A stretch of 64,000 bases of DNA from Clostridium sp. CMCC3677. GTDB lineage: Bacteria > Bacillota > Clostridia > Clostridiales > Clostridiaceae. Positions 9,040 to 18,311 of this stretch are shown here, piece by piece. The notes beneath the pieces were generated by a model. That model was not told the DNA's origin, ran no database searches, and worked only from the letters and a program-made list of their open reading frames with translations. Every line of letters begins with the position of its first letter. Positions within the stretch are counted from its first letter, which is position 1. The position numbers were made by a program, and so were the translations under genes. The stretch covers positions 124,001 through 188,000 of the forward strand of contig NZ_JAMQHS010000002.1 of NCBI RefSeq assembly GCF_023845585.1, written 5' to 3'.

Positions 9040-9119
9040 TTTTAAGTATAGATCTATTCCTAATATGTATTTTAAATATAGATTTTCTCTTGATATAATA
9101 ATAAGGAATAAATTATATT
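9040..9119 (+). promoter_or_regulatory. candidate LysR operator and MFS promoter
   Basis: Two direct repeats, TTTTAAGTATAGATCTATTC (9040-9059) and TTTTAAATATAGATTTTC (9070-9087), start 30 bases apart in the LysR/MFS gap. They run right up to a promoter-like TTGATA (9090-9095), an 18-base spacer and TATATT (9114-9119). Position and repeat fit an activator-type LysR site. No binding data exist; this is inference from layout. Confidence 0.45.
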
Positions 9120-9187
9120 TTTACAAGTAAAGATAAATAATACAAAATTACTTAAAAATATAAACTTACATGAAAAGAAGGTTTAAT

Positions 9188-10426
9188 ATGAACAAAAAAT
9201 TTATAAGACTATTTGCAGCTGGACATTTAGTAACAGACATTTATCAAGGAGCATTACCAGCAATGTTACCATTTCTTATATCAGAGAAAAACTTAAGTTA
9301 TGCAGCAGCAGCATTCTTAATTTTTGCAGCCAATGCAAGCTCATCAATAATACAACCTCTATTTGGAATTTATGCAGATAAAATTTCGCTTCCTTGGGCA
9401 CTTGGAACAGGTGTATTGCTAGGTGGTATAGGAATTGGAGTATCAGGAGTTACAAGTAGTTATAATATAATATTTGCTTTAGTAGCTTTAAGTGGAGTAG
9501 GAATAGCATTATATCATCCAGAAGGTGCTAGGCTTACAAATAAATTTTCAGGTGAAAATAAAACAACTGCAGTGAGTCAATTTGCAGCAGGTGGAAATAT
9601 TGGTTTTGCAGTAGGGCCAATAATAACAACAGTAATTTTATCAATCTGGGGCTTAAAGGGAACTATAATATTGTGTATTCCTGCAATAATAATGGGACTA
9701 ATACTTTTATACGAATCAAGATATTTTTCTAAAAATGAAAATGAATTAGTTAAGGAAGGCAATTGTATAAGAAATGAAGAAGTAGTAAAAGTTGATCAGT
9801 GGGGTGCTTTTGGAAGATTAACACTTACACTTCTTTGCAGATCCACAGTATTTTTCGGACTTAATACATTTTTAGCACTTTATTTTGTACATGTATTAAA
9901 TCAATCAGAAGTACATGGAAGTATAGCATTATCTACATTAATTGTTGTTGGAGCAGTTGGAACATTATTTTCAGGAAAACTTGCTGATAAGGCTGGAAAT
10001 AAAAAGGTGATAATAATGGGTTATTCTTGTTTATTACCACTATTAATAGCTTTTCTAAGTGTAAAAAATCCAATAATAGTTACTATAATATTGATTCCAT
10101 TAGGATTTTTCTTATATATGCCATATAGCCCAATGATAGCACTTGGACAAAAGTATTTGCCTAATCATGTTGGACTAGCTTCAGGGGTAACAATGGGATT
10201 AGGAGTTACCATGGGTGGTGTTGTATCACCGATACTTGGATGGGTTTCGGATAACTATGGTATACACACAGCACTATGTACTTTAATAGTAATGCCTATT
10301 TTTGCAGTGATTTTGGCAAGAAAATTATCTGTATCTAATGAAGATATAGAAAAGGATGAAATACAAAAAGATGTGCAATCAAACACTAAAAAATTATCAA
10401 ATAAGAGTTTAAATTTACAAAAATAA
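9188..10426 (+). CDS. MFS exporter, Fsr (fosmidomycin resistance)-like
   Basis: Major facilitator of 412 residues with 12 predicted membrane helices. The opening GHLVTDIYQGALPAMLPFL is the hallmark of the Fsr subgroup, named for fosmidomycin resistance. LFGIYADKISLPW is the loop 2-3 signature, and YHPEGARL is another Fsr-typical stretch. ATG 9188 has AGAAGG at good spacing; the ATG at 9170 has none, so the shorter start is preferred. It is divergent from a LysR gene that probably controls it. The real substrate is unknown. The hydrophilic C-terminal tail (about 35 residues, lysine/asparagine-rich) is cytoplasmic. Confidence 0.88.
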   Translation: MNKKFIRLFAAGHLVTDIYQGALPAMLPFLISEKNLSYAAAAFLIFAANASSSIIQPLFGIYADKISLPWALGTGVLLGGIGIGVSGVTSSYNIIFALVALSGVGIALYHPEGARLTNKFSGENKTTAVSQFAAGGNIGFAVGPIITTVILSIWGLKGTIILCIPAIIMGLILLYESRYFSKNENELVKEGNCIRNEEVVKVDQWGAFGRLTLTLLCRSTVFFGLNTFLALYFVHVLNQSEVHGSIALSTLIVVGAVGTLFSGKLADKAGNKKVIIMGYSCLLPLLIAFLSVKNPIIVTIILIPLGFFLYMPYSPMIALGQKYLPNHVGLASGVTMGLGVTMGGVVSPILGWVSDNYGIHTALCTLIVMPIFAVILARKLSVSNEDIEKDEIQKDVQSNTKKLSNKSLNLQK

Positions 10427-10557
10427 TAAAACTTTCAAATAATATAAAGAATATGAGTTAAATAATGTGCTTTTGGGATTTTTAATAATTTGATATTCAT
10501 AGATATGTTATAATCAATAGTAAGATAAACGGAATTTGGTTAAAGGAGTAATATTAT

Positions 10558-11766
10558 ATGAATAAAAAACAATTAAAGTTAAAAAGTATTGGAATAGAAC
10601 ATCTTGAGCAATATAACCAGTTATTAAGATATGTTTTTCAAGTCACTGAACACGAACTGAATCAAATTGGTTGGCAAGATAAAGAAATTATTCGTGCTAA
10701 ATCACCAACATTGAAACAGGCAGATGTATTAGGGTGGTTTGATGGAGATAATCTGATTTCACAGGTGGCTGTTTATCCTATGAAAGTTCGTATTTTTAAT
10801 TGCACATATGATATGGGTGGTCTTACTGGTGTTGGAACTTATCCGGAGTACTCAAATCAAGGGCTAATGCATAAACTATTGTATCAATCATTATACAATA
10901 TGAAAGAACGTAAACAATTTATATCTTATTTATATCCATATTCTATTCCTTATTATCGCAGGAAGGGATGGGAAATAATATCTGATAAAATCACATATGA
11001 AATTAATGATTATCAGTTGCCAAAAAATCGGCAAGTAGCTGGAGATGTGAGACGTGTTCATATAGATAGTGACCAAGTGAAAGAAGCTTATAATAGATTT
11101 GCTTATTTGACACACGGTGCGCTATTGAGAGATAGTCTGGCTTGGAATGAATATTGGTTGTGGGATACAGATGATATAATGGCTGCAGTATATTACAATG
11201 AAGATGATAAACCAGATGGATATGTAATATATTGGATAGCTGATGATGTTTTTCATATTAAAGATATGATATTTGTTAATGAAGATGCAAGAATAGGATT
11301 ATGGAACTTTGTAAGTGCTCATTTTTCTATGATTTCAAAGGTCGTAGGAAATACATTTACAGATGAGCCATTAGCATTTTTATTGGAGGATGCTGATATA
11401 AAAGAAATTATTTCACCATATTTTATGGCTAGAATTGTTGATTTTGAACATTTTATTGAAGAATATCCTTTTAAGGCTGATACTATAGAGCGTGAATGGA
11501 CATTTACACTTAGTGATCCATTACTTGCTTGGAATCAAGGAACATTTACATTGAAAATTTCAAATGATGGAAAAGGTAAGGTAGTTCATTCAGTAGAAAA
11601 AACTACAGATAGAATCGATATTCAAACTATGACAACTATGTTATTAGGATATAAACGCCCAGATTATCTGCATAGAATTGGACGTATTGTGTGTAGTTCT
11701 AAGACTGTAGATATGTTGGAAGATGCAATAGAGCAGCAGTCACCATATTTTTCAGATTATTTTTAA
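10558..11766 (+). CDS. GNAT acetyltransferase, Eis-like
   Basis: A 402-residue protein of the Eis family (tandem GNAT folds plus a C-terminal SCP2-like domain). An N-terminal GNAT domain covers about residues 5-150: GGLTGVGTYPEYSNQGLM is the acetyl-CoA loop region, and YLYPYSIPYYRRKGWE is typical of Eis-like proteins. A second degenerate GNAT domain follows. The end (about 300-402) resembles a sterol-carrier fold. Family members acetylate aminoglycosides or other amines; the substrate here is unknown. AAAGGAG precedes the ATG. Arginine codons CGT/CGC are clearly commoner than in neighbours, which use AGA, hinting at acquisition from another lineage. Confidence 0.85.
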   Translation: MNKKQLKLKSIGIEHLEQYNQLLRYVFQVTEHELNQIGWQDKEIIRAKSPTLKQADVLGWFDGDNLISQVAVYPMKVRIFNCTYDMGGLTGVGTYPEYSNQGLMHKLLYQSLYNMKERKQFISYLYPYSIPYYRRKGWEIISDKITYEINDYQLPKNRQVAGDVRRVHIDSDQVKEAYNRFAYLTHGALLRDSLAWNEYWLWDTDDIMAAVYYNEDDKPDGYVIYWIADDVFHIKDMIFVNEDARIGLWNFVSAHFSMISKVVGNTFTDEPLAFLLEDADIKEIISPYFMARIVDFEHFIEEYPFKADTIEREWTFTLSDPLLAWNQGTFTLKISNDGKGKVVHSVEKTTDRIDIQTMTTMLLGYKRPDYLHRIGRIVCSSKTVDMLEDAIEQQSPYFSDYF

Positions 11767-11849
11767 AATTTAAGTTAAATTAATTGATTTCAATTTATAA
11801 ATAATAACTTAATAATATATACCAAGATTGTATTATTAAAAAATATATG

Positions 11850-11937
11850 CTCTCCTTAAAGTAGAAAGATTAAAAATCTATAACTTTGAAAGGAGAGTAT
11901 TTTTATGCAATCAATAACTAAGTATAAACTAGAGTGA
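11850..11937 (+). other. hairpin masking a ribosome site before a 10-codon reading frame
   Basis: CTCTCCTT-A-AAGT (11850-11862) pairs with ACTT-TG-AAGGAGAG (11883-11897). The right arm is itself a perfect Shine-Dalgarno that precedes ATG 11905, which opens a 10-residue frame (MQSITKYKLE, then TGA). It may be a translational switch, a leader, or the decayed 5' end of a lost gene, since the frame stays open past the TGA for about 18 codons. Apart from this, 11767-12087 shows no gene. Confidence 0.35.
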
Positions 11938-12087
11938 AAATATAAAATCCCACATGATATGTTTAAGTATTTTAGTTGTAATTGCATACTGTAAAATAAA
12001 ATGTATAATATAAGTTAGTATATTCTCTGAAATCTTATTCATAAGATAAAAAATATGTACTAAAAACGTTAATTTGGAGGAGTTATT

Positions 12088-13278
12088 GTGCAGGAAAAGA
12101 AAACTTTTAATTCTTTAAGAGGCAATACTCAAAGTATTGAAGAAGAGATTCCAATAAATACTTTATCAAAGAAGACAAAAAAAAGTCGGATTAAGATAAA
12201 TAATTTAGATGAATTTAAAGATGCATTGAAAAAAGAAGGATATGAGATAAATAAGTTTGATGAAGAAAAATTTAAAGCGGATATTGTGAAAATTTTTCAA
12301 GTAGATAATAGTGTAATAGAGATTCTACATACATATATTAATAATCCTGAAATTACTTATAAAGTTTATGATACTAGCGATTTAATTGATTATATAAAAA
12401 AGATGATATTATTTGAAAATGAGCATAATAGGTTATGTGAAAAAATAAGTGCAATAAAAAAATTAAATATAGATAGAGTTGAATATGAACGAGAATCTAG
12501 CATTCAAGATAATGTTGAAGATATAATAAAGGCTATAGAAGAAATAAAAGATGATATATCTGGAATAATAAGTAGAGAAGGTAAGATTAGATTAGAAAAT
12601 TTAGAAAAAGAAATAAATAAGGAATATCTTTATACAAAAGATATTGAATTATTGAAAAAAATGGTTCTTATTAAAAATGAAAATGTGAAACAAAAGTATA
12701 ATAGTCAGTCTAAGATTAAAACAATATCTATAGAAATACCTAAAAAAATAAAGTATGAACATATTATAGCTAAGGAAGGTTCTGTAGAATATCATGATTA
12801 TTTAAGTAGTAACATACCAAGAATACAACGTTTAATAAAGAATATACATAAATATATGAAAGTTGATGAAAAAGAAAAATCAACTTTTAACATAAATCAA
12901 AGTATGGCTTTACAGGATTCTATAAATATAGCTGTGGCAACATATGATAATAAAGAGTTTAAAGCAATAAGCGGAAGTAATGATATAAAGAACTATTGCA
13001 AGGTAACTTTATTAGAAAATGCAACTTTTAAAAGTAGTAAAGTTAATAAGCTTGGTAATTTAGGAATAGGATATAACAGAGTTAATGATAGTGAAAAAAA
13101 GATATTTGAAGAAATACATAGACAAATAGAGAAGAAAGCCTTGAAAGATGAAGGTACTCTTATTTTATATACTAAATTAGAGCCGTGTCCAAGCTGCTAT
13201 TATGTAATTAGCCAGTTTTGTAAAAAGTATCCTAATATAAAAGTTGAAGTCAAATACAGCAAAAAATATGGAGAGTAG
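12088..13278 (+). CDS. protein with C-terminal nucleic-acid-deaminase-like (toxin-type) domain
   Basis: 396 residues from GTG 12088, which is preceded by TTGGAGGAG. The N-terminal 300 residues are charged, lysine/glutamate-rich and largely helical, and I do not recognise them. The C-terminal ~110 residues look like the cytidine-deaminase fold of bacterial toxin-type deaminases. INIAVATYDNKEFKAISG would be the first strand pair. D334-S-E336 sits where the zinc-binding [H/C/D]-x-E motif belongs. LILYTKLEPCPSCYYVI provides P-C367-x2-C370. The ending FCKKYPNIKVEVKYS matches the strand after the PCxxC helix in the BURPS668_1122-like group. No LXG, signal peptide or secretion domain was seen, so it may act inside the cell. 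The target (DNA, RNA or nucleotide) is unknown. A small membrane protein gene follows in the same direction. Confidence 0.6.
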   Translation: MQEKKTFNSLRGNTQSIEEEIPINTLSKKTKKSRIKINNLDEFKDALKKEGYEINKFDEEKFKADIVKIFQVDNSVIEILHTYINNPEITYKVYDTSDLIDYIKKMILFENEHNRLCEKISAIKKLNIDRVEYERESSIQDNVEDIIKAIEEIKDDISGIISREGKIRLENLEKEINKEYLYTKDIELLKKMVLIKNENVKQKYNSQSKIKTISIEIPKKIKYEHIIAKEGSVEYHDYLSSNIPRIQRLIKNIHKYMKVDEKEKSTFNINQSMALQDSINIAVATYDNKEFKAISGSNDIKNYCKVTLLENATFKSSKVNKLGNLGIGYNRVNDSEKKIFEEIHRQIEKKALKDEGTLILYTKLEPCPSCYYVISQFCKKYPNIKVEVKYSKKYGE

Positions 13279-13383
13279 AAATTAGATGTATTTATAGAAA
13301 TTAATTTTCTATATTTACCTCTTTATTTTTTTATAAAAATAATACATAATATAGTAAAAGTGTTATATATAGGAGATGGAGAG

Positions 13384-13842
13384 ATGAGAGGAAAACATGC
13401 AATTGGAAATAGACCATTTGGTAATATACATTTAGACTATGTTAAATACAAAGACAGTGATAAAGATATTAGACAAATGTATGAAAGAGTAAAGAATGAT
13501 TATTTAAAAAATAAAAATTTGGACATAGATTTAGAAAAGGCATATTTAAATGAGAGATTTATATCTTGTAGGGCATATTCAGAAAAATATTACTTAAATA
13601 TATTTATGATAGCTGTAGTTGCTTTTTTGGGAGGAATTTCCACACAATATTCTAACAGACCAATTATGACATTAGCTATATTGCTTGCATTTATTATTAT
13701 AGTAGTAAAGTCTTTTTCAAACATACATACAAAAGTAATGCTTAATAAAGAGAAATATGAACATAAGTATTATATTATATGTATTGAAGCTTTAAAAGAA
13801 ATTGAACATGAACAAAACAGCATAATTGAAGTAGAAATCTAG
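13384..13842 (+). CDS. small two-helix membrane protein, unknown function
   Basis: 152 residues from ATG 13384, preceded by AGGAG with 8-base spacing. An upstream in-frame GTG at 13360 lacks a ribosome site. An N-terminal hydrophilic part (about 1-70) is followed by two adjacent membrane helices (about 70-115, IFMIAVVAFLGGIS and LAILLAFIIIVVKSF) and a charged C-terminal tail. It lies 105 bases after the deaminase-like gene and ends at a terminator shared with the convergent coat-protein gene. I do not recognise it. A functional link to the deaminase-like protein is possible, for example as membrane anchor or antagonist, but it rests on adjacency only. Confidence 0.6.
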   Translation: MRGKHAIGNRPFGNIHLDYVKYKDSDKDIRQMYERVKNDYLKNKNLDIDLEKAYLNERFISCRAYSEKYYLNIFMIAVVAFLGGISTQYSNRPIMTLAILLAFIIIVVKSFSNIHTKVMLNKEKYEHKYYIICIEALKEIEHEQNSIIEVEI

Positions 13843-13888
13843 ATTAGAATAAAGAAATTATTTTAGAATATTAATTAGGTTTTAAATA

Positions 13889-13921
13889 AAAAATGGATTC
13901 AGATTACTTGAATCCATTTTT
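13889..13921. terminator. bidirectional terminator
   Basis: AAAAATGGATTCA and TGAATCCATTTTT form a 13-bp stem with a 7-base loop, with T or A runs on both sides. It serves the plus-strand membrane-protein gene and the convergent coat-protein gene. Confidence 0.88.
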
Positions 13922-13947
13922 GTGATTTTATTTATGCCTTAGTTTAA

Positions 13948-14448
13948 TTAGTTGTACATTCCATGTTGACTCATATAATTGTATAGTTGTTCACCATGTT
14001 CTTGTTCTTCTTTTTGAATATGATTTAACACTTGCCTCATATTTTTATCTTTAAATTCAAATATAGTTGTATTATAGGTAGAAGATACATATTTTTCAGT
14101 AGATAATGAATCTTGACATAACATTTTATCATTACTAATATCATTTTGAGTTAATTGAGAATTAGTAGCATTATTCATATTCATGTTTTGCATAGAAGTT
14201 TGATTTTGGTTAGCAGTTTGATTTTGATTAGATTGTTGACCTTGATTTACACTTGGAACACTTCCACTTAACATTTGATTAATAGTATCTAAATGTTGTT
14301 GTTCCTTTTGAGCTAATGTTGAAAATAAATTTTTTAATTCTACATCGCAAGCTTTATCAGAATATCTATTGTATTTTTCAACACATAATTCTTCATGACT
14401 TTTTTCATCTTGCAACAACATTCTTTCTTTCATACTTAGATTTACCAT
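13948..14448 (-). CDS. CotF-like spore coat protein (ferritin-like helical)
   Basis: 166 residues from ATG 14448, which has a perfect GGAGGTG ribosome site; a longer frame upstream lacks one. Two Coat_F-type helical halves flank a low-complexity linker. The first (about 5-60) has LQDEKSHEELCVEKYNRYS and LAQKEQQHLDTINQML. The linker (about 65-105) is rich in N, Q, T and M. The last third has DSLSTEKYVSSTYN and NHIQKEEQEHGEQLYNYM. The Glu/His spacing (KEEQEHGEQL) resembles a ferritin-like di-iron fold. CotF proteins are mother-cell products packed into spores. This supports a spore-former. Confidence 0.85.
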   Translation of the reverse strand: MVNLSMKERMLLQDEKSHEELCVEKYNRYSDKACDVELKNLFSTLAQKEQQHLDTINQMLSGSVPSVNQGQQSNQNQTANQNQTSMQNMNMNNATNSQLTQNDISNDKMLCQDSLSTEKYVSSTYNTTIFEFKDKNMRQVLNHIQKEEQEHGEQLYNYMSQHGMYN

Positions 14449-14585
14449 AAGAACACCTCCAAGTATAGTTTTACTAAAAAGTAAAATAATATTCATTTTC
14501 TTTTATTTATAATATATTCACTAAAAATTTCACTTTTATGTTAAAATGTAATTAAAAATTAAATACCAAAGTAGGTGTAGATGAA

Positions 14586-15320
14586 ATGAAAGAAAACTTA
14601 AAAGATAAAATAGATAATTTTTTAAAGGAAAACAAGATAAATATAACAGGCGGAATTATAAAAACAGAAGAGGAACTTTCATTAGTTCTAAACAACATTG
14701 CTATGAGTGATTTAAAAAAAGGAAAACTTCAAAAGTCATTATATTTTGCGAGTAAAGCATTAGAATTTGATTCTAAGAATTATTATGCAATGTTTATAAA
14801 AGGACTTATTTACAGAGCTTCAAGAAATTTTAATGAGGCAATTAAATTATTTGATGAATATTATGAACTTAGCAAGGAGTCGTTGAGTCTTATTCACATA
14901 GGGTTTTGCTATGCAGAGTTAGGTGATATTGATAATGCATTAGATTATTTTAGAAAAGGTGAACAAGAATTTACAGAAGAAGAAAAGCATAATTATAGTA
15001 GTTTAATGTGTACTGTATATGAGTGTATCGGAAATATCTATATGAATAGAGAAAATGTTTTAGAGTTTAAAGAAAATGACAAGTTTAGTCTTAACTATAA
15101 GTTAGCTATTAAGTACTACAAAATGTCACTAAAAATAAACAAGAACAATCATTTATTACTTAATAAATTAGCAGCTTGTTATCATCATTTTGATGATGAG
15201 AAGAAAGCATTATATTGTTATGAAGAAGCAGTTAAGATTGCACCACAAATAGAAGAATATAAAGGTGCAATTGAGGAAATGAAGGAACAAGGAATTGTAT
15301 CTGAGATTATAGAATTTTAA
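14586..15320 (+). CDS. tetratricopeptide-repeat protein
   Basis: 244 residues, almost entirely helical TPR repeats (about 6 between residues 35 and 235). KSLYFASKALEFDSKNYYAMFIKG and CYHHFDDEKKALYCYEEAVKIAPQ are clear units, separated here by less regular ones. No signal peptide or enzymatic domain, so probably a cytosolic scaffold. The start ATG 14586 follows TAGGTG. An ATG at 14581 is out of frame and stops at once. Monocistronic: a convergent or divergent gene on one side and a terminator at 15412 on the other. The role cannot be told from sequence. Confidence 0.85.
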   Translation: MKENLKDKIDNFLKENKINITGGIIKTEEELSLVLNNIAMSDLKKGKLQKSLYFASKALEFDSKNYYAMFIKGLIYRASRNFNEAIKLFDEYYELSKESLSLIHIGFCYAELGDIDNALDYFRKGEQEFTEEEKHNYSSLMCTVYECIGNIYMNRENVLEFKENDKFSLNYKLAIKYYKMSLKINKNNHLLLNKLAACYHHFDDEKKALYCYEEAVKIAPQIEEYKGAIEEMKEQGIVSEIIEF

Positions 15321-15411
15321 TTTAATTATGAAAGTTTTTAAAGTTAGAAGTATATAATTTTCTACTTATATGTTTTGTTTTAATTTAAATATTGAGATTT
15401 TCAAATATAAT

Positions 15412-15458
15412 AAAATCTTTGACAATGTTCATTTAGAGTATTGTTAAAGATTTTTTTT
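15412..15458 (+). terminator. terminator after the TPR gene
   Basis: AAAATCTTTGACAAT pairs with ATTGTTAAAGATTTT (one G-T pair), a 13-base loop, and the right arm runs into a T tract. Confidence 0.85.
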
Positions 15459-15539
15459 ATAAAAATAGAAATAAGTACATATTAATTATTATTAAGTGAA
15501 ACAATTAAGATAGACTAATTTTAATAGGAGTGATATGTT

Positions 15540-17198
15540 ATGGAAGAAAATCCAATGTTTTGTTATCAATGCGAACAAACAGCAGGGGGAAAAGGTTGTA
15601 CTAAATTAGGTGTATGTGGAAAGACACCTGAAGTAGCTAATCTTCAAGATTTACTTATATACCAATGTAAAGGTATAAGTGTTTATGCAATGGAACTTAT
15701 AGAAAAGGGAGAAAACATAGATAAGAGTATTGTTAGATTCGTAGAAAATTCATTATTTACGACACTTACTAATGTTAATTTTGATGCAGAAGTTCATGTT
15801 GAAATGCTTAGAGATTCTCAAAAAATCAAAGAAGAATTGAGAAATAAAGTAGGGAATGATAAGGAATATCCAGAAGAAGCAACTTATGATTTAACTAAAA
15901 CCAAGGAAGAAATGCTTAAAGACTCTAAAAAAGCTGGAATTATGTTTGATCAAAATATAGATGCAGATGTAAGATCACTTAGGCAAACAATTATTTATGG
16001 ATTAAAAGGTATAAGTGCTTATGGTCATCAAGCTAGATTTTTAGGTTATTATGATGATCAAGTTGATAACTTTTATTTTAGAGGACTAGAGTGTACAACA
16101 AATGGTAATTTAAGTGTTGAAGAACTAATTAGAATGACAATGAGAACTGGAGATATGAGTGTAGCAGTTATGAAAAAATTAGATGAAGCTAATACTGAAA
16201 CTTATAAAAATCCAACGCCACACAAGGTTAATGTACATATTAAGAAAGGACCATTTATAATTGTTTCTGGTCATGATTTAAGAGATTTAGAAATGCTACT
16301 TAAGCAAACAGAAGGAAAAGGAATTAACATATATACTCATGGGGAAATGATACCTAGCCATGGATATCCAGGACTTAAGAAATATAAACATCTTGTTGGT
16401 AATTATGGTGGAGCTTGGCAGGATCAACAAAAGGAATTCGATGGTATTCCAGGATGTATTCTTATGACTACAAATTGTCTTATGAGACCTAGGGAAACAT
16501 ATAAGGATAGAATATTTACTACAAGTGTAGTTGGCTGGGATGGAGTAAAGTATATAAAGGCAGAGAAGGATGGTTACAAAGATTTTACAGAGATAATAGA
16601 AAAGGCATTAGAACTTGGTGGATTTAAAGAATCAGAAGAACCACATGAAATATTAGTGGGTTTTGGGCATCATGCAACTTTAAGTAATGCAGAAACAATA
16701 GTAAATGCAGTTAAGGATGGGAAAGTTAGACACTTCTTCTTAATTGGAGGATGTGATGGGGCAAGGCCAGGAAGAAATTATTATACTGAATTTGCAGAGA
16801 AAGTTCCAAAGGATTGTATAATTCTTACTCTTGCATGTGGAAAATATAGATTTAATAAGCTAGATTTTGGAGAAGTTGCAGGACTTCCAAGATTGTTAGA
16901 TGTTGGTCAATGTAACGATGCATATTCAGCAGTTAGAATTGCAACAGCACTTGCAGATGCTTTTGATACAGATGTAAATGGATTACCACTTTCAATAATT
17001 TTATCTTGGTATGAACAAAAAGCAGTTGCTGACCTTTTAGCATTACTTTCATTAGGCATAAAAGGAATATTTGTTGGACCAACTTTACCTGCGTTCTTTA
17101 GCCCTAATGTACTACAATATTTAGTTGATACATTTAATCTACAATTAATAAGTGAACCTGATGATGATTTAAGGACTTGTATGCAACAAGGAATTTAA
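15540..17198 (+). CDS. hcp: hydroxylamine reductase (hybrid-cluster protein)
   Basis: 552 residues, the usual length of class I/II Hcp (prismane protein). Class-defining N-terminal cysteines are C8, C11, C20 and C26 (MFCYQCEQTAGGKGC then GVCGK), which hold the cubane cluster. The hybrid Fe-S-O cluster ligands lie in the C-terminal half: GRGLECTTNG-like ECTTNG, TTNCLM, and GGCDGARPGRNYY with LACGKYRFN. Hcp reduces hydroxylamine and acts as a nitric-oxide reductase in anaerobes. TAGGAG lies 9 bases before the ATG. Monocistronic with a terminator at 17242. Together with SOD and the hemerythrins it belongs to the stress genes scattered over this window. Confidence 0.95.
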   Translation: MEENPMFCYQCEQTAGGKGCTKLGVCGKTPEVANLQDLLIYQCKGISVYAMELIEKGENIDKSIVRFVENSLFTTLTNVNFDAEVHVEMLRDSQKIKEELRNKVGNDKEYPEEATYDLTKTKEEMLKDSKKAGIMFDQNIDADVRSLRQTIIYGLKGISAYGHQARFLGYYDDQVDNFYFRGLECTTNGNLSVEELIRMTMRTGDMSVAVMKKLDEANTETYKNPTPHKVNVHIKKGPFIIVSGHDLRDLEMLLKQTEGKGINIYTHGEMIPSHGYPGLKKYKHLVGNYGGAWQDQQKEFDGIPGCILMTTNCLMRPRETYKDRIFTTSVVGWDGVKYIKAEKDGYKDFTEIIEKALELGGFKESEEPHEILVGFGHHATLSNAETIVNAVKDGKVRHFFLIGGCDGARPGRNYYTEFAEKVPKDCIILTLACGKYRFNKLDFGEVAGLPRLLDVGQCNDAYSAVRIATALADAFDTDVNGLPLSIILSWYEQKAVADLLALLSLGIKGIFVGPTLPAFFSPNVLQYLVDTFNLQLISEPDDDLRTCMQQGI

Positions 17199-17241
17199 AT
17201 TATTAAAGTATAGTATGAGTTTTTAGAGATATATACAATAA

Positions 17242-17278
17242 AAAATAAGGATTGTTTTATGAAAATAATCCTTATTTT
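17242..17278 (+). terminator. terminator after hcp
   Basis: AAAATAAGGATT and AATCCTTATTTT form a perfect 12-bp stem with a 13-base loop, ending in a T tract. Confidence 0.85.
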
Positions 17279-17433
17279 CATATGTAAGCTTAGAATATAA
17301 TAAGTCGTAGCAATAAGATTATAAGTAACACTTATTTAAGTGTTGTTAAAAAAGTAACTTTCAAATATTAATAGGTAAAAAATTCTAATTATGTTATAAT
17401 TAATAAAAGAAATAGAAAAGGGTGTGTGAAGTT

Positions 17434-18087
17434 ATGAAGGCATTTATATTTGATATGGATGGTGTAATAATAGATAGTGAACCAATACATCGTCAGGTGC
17501 ATGGCGAAATTATGAATACCTTGGGTATAAATATATCTAAGAGAGAATTAGCATTATATGCAGGTGCTACAAATGAATATATTTTTACAAAATTAAAAGA
17601 AAGATATGGAATAAAGAAATCTGTTAGTGAGCTTATGGAGTATAAATCTAAACTTATTATTAACAAAGTAAAAGAAGAGTCACTAGAACCTATAAATGGA
17701 ATTAGAGAATTATTAAATGCTTTAAGAAAAAATAATATAAAGACAGCTATAGGATCATCTTCTCCTAGAAGTTTAATAGAAGCTGTTATAGATAAGTTTA
17801 ATTTACATGGTGCTTTTGATTGTATAGTAAGTGGAGAAGAAGTTGAAAGAAGTAAACCATATCCTGATGTTTACATAGAAGTAAGCAAAAAGTTAGGTAT
17901 AAGTCCAAAAAATTGTATAGTAGTTGAAGATTCTCATAATGGTGTACAAGCTGCTAAAAGAGCTGGAATGAAATGTATAGGTTTTGATAATGTAAATTCA
18001 GGTAATCAAGATTTATCAAAAGATGATGTGATGGTAGATACTATAAGAAAAATAGATATATTTAATTTATGTAAATACTTTGAGTAG
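17434..18087 (+). CDS. HAD-superfamily phosphatase / beta-phosphoglucomutase-like
   Basis: 217 residues from ATG 17434. GTG 17422 is in frame but overlaps the AGGGTGTG ribosome region. All HAD motifs are present: FDMDGVIIDSEP (nucleophile Asp and acid Asp, residues about 6-8), SSS in AIGSSSPRS (motif II), K in SGEEVERSKPYPDVY (motif III) and VVEDSHNGVQAA (motif IV). The helical cap 1 lies between motifs I and II. This pattern is shared by beta-phosphoglucomutases and small sugar-phosphate phosphatases. The cap does not settle the substrate. It is a single gene with no functional neighbour. Confidence 0.88.
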   Translation: MKAFIFDMDGVIIDSEPIHRQVHGEIMNTLGINISKRELALYAGATNEYIFTKLKERYGIKKSVSELMEYKSKLIINKVKEESLEPINGIRELLNALRKNNIKTAIGSSSPRSLIEAVIDKFNLHGAFDCIVSGEEVERSKPYPDVYIEVSKKLGISPKNCIVVEDSHNGVQAAKRAGMKCIGFDNVNSGNQDLSKDDVMVDTIRKIDIFNLCKYFE

Positions 18088-18311
18088 AATAAAGATTATT
18101 ATTTTAAAATTTATTATTGACAAACTATAAGTTTTAAAATAATATAAAAATATATAGATTTCAGAAAAAGGAAGGTATTTTTGTGAGTGTAGTAAGTATT
18201 TAATTATAACTAATTTAATATTCATCAAAAAATGGGTTATAGAACCTTTATTTGTTGATGGAAAAATTAATTATTATAGATACACTACGAGTCATGAAAT
18301 AACTTTACTTT

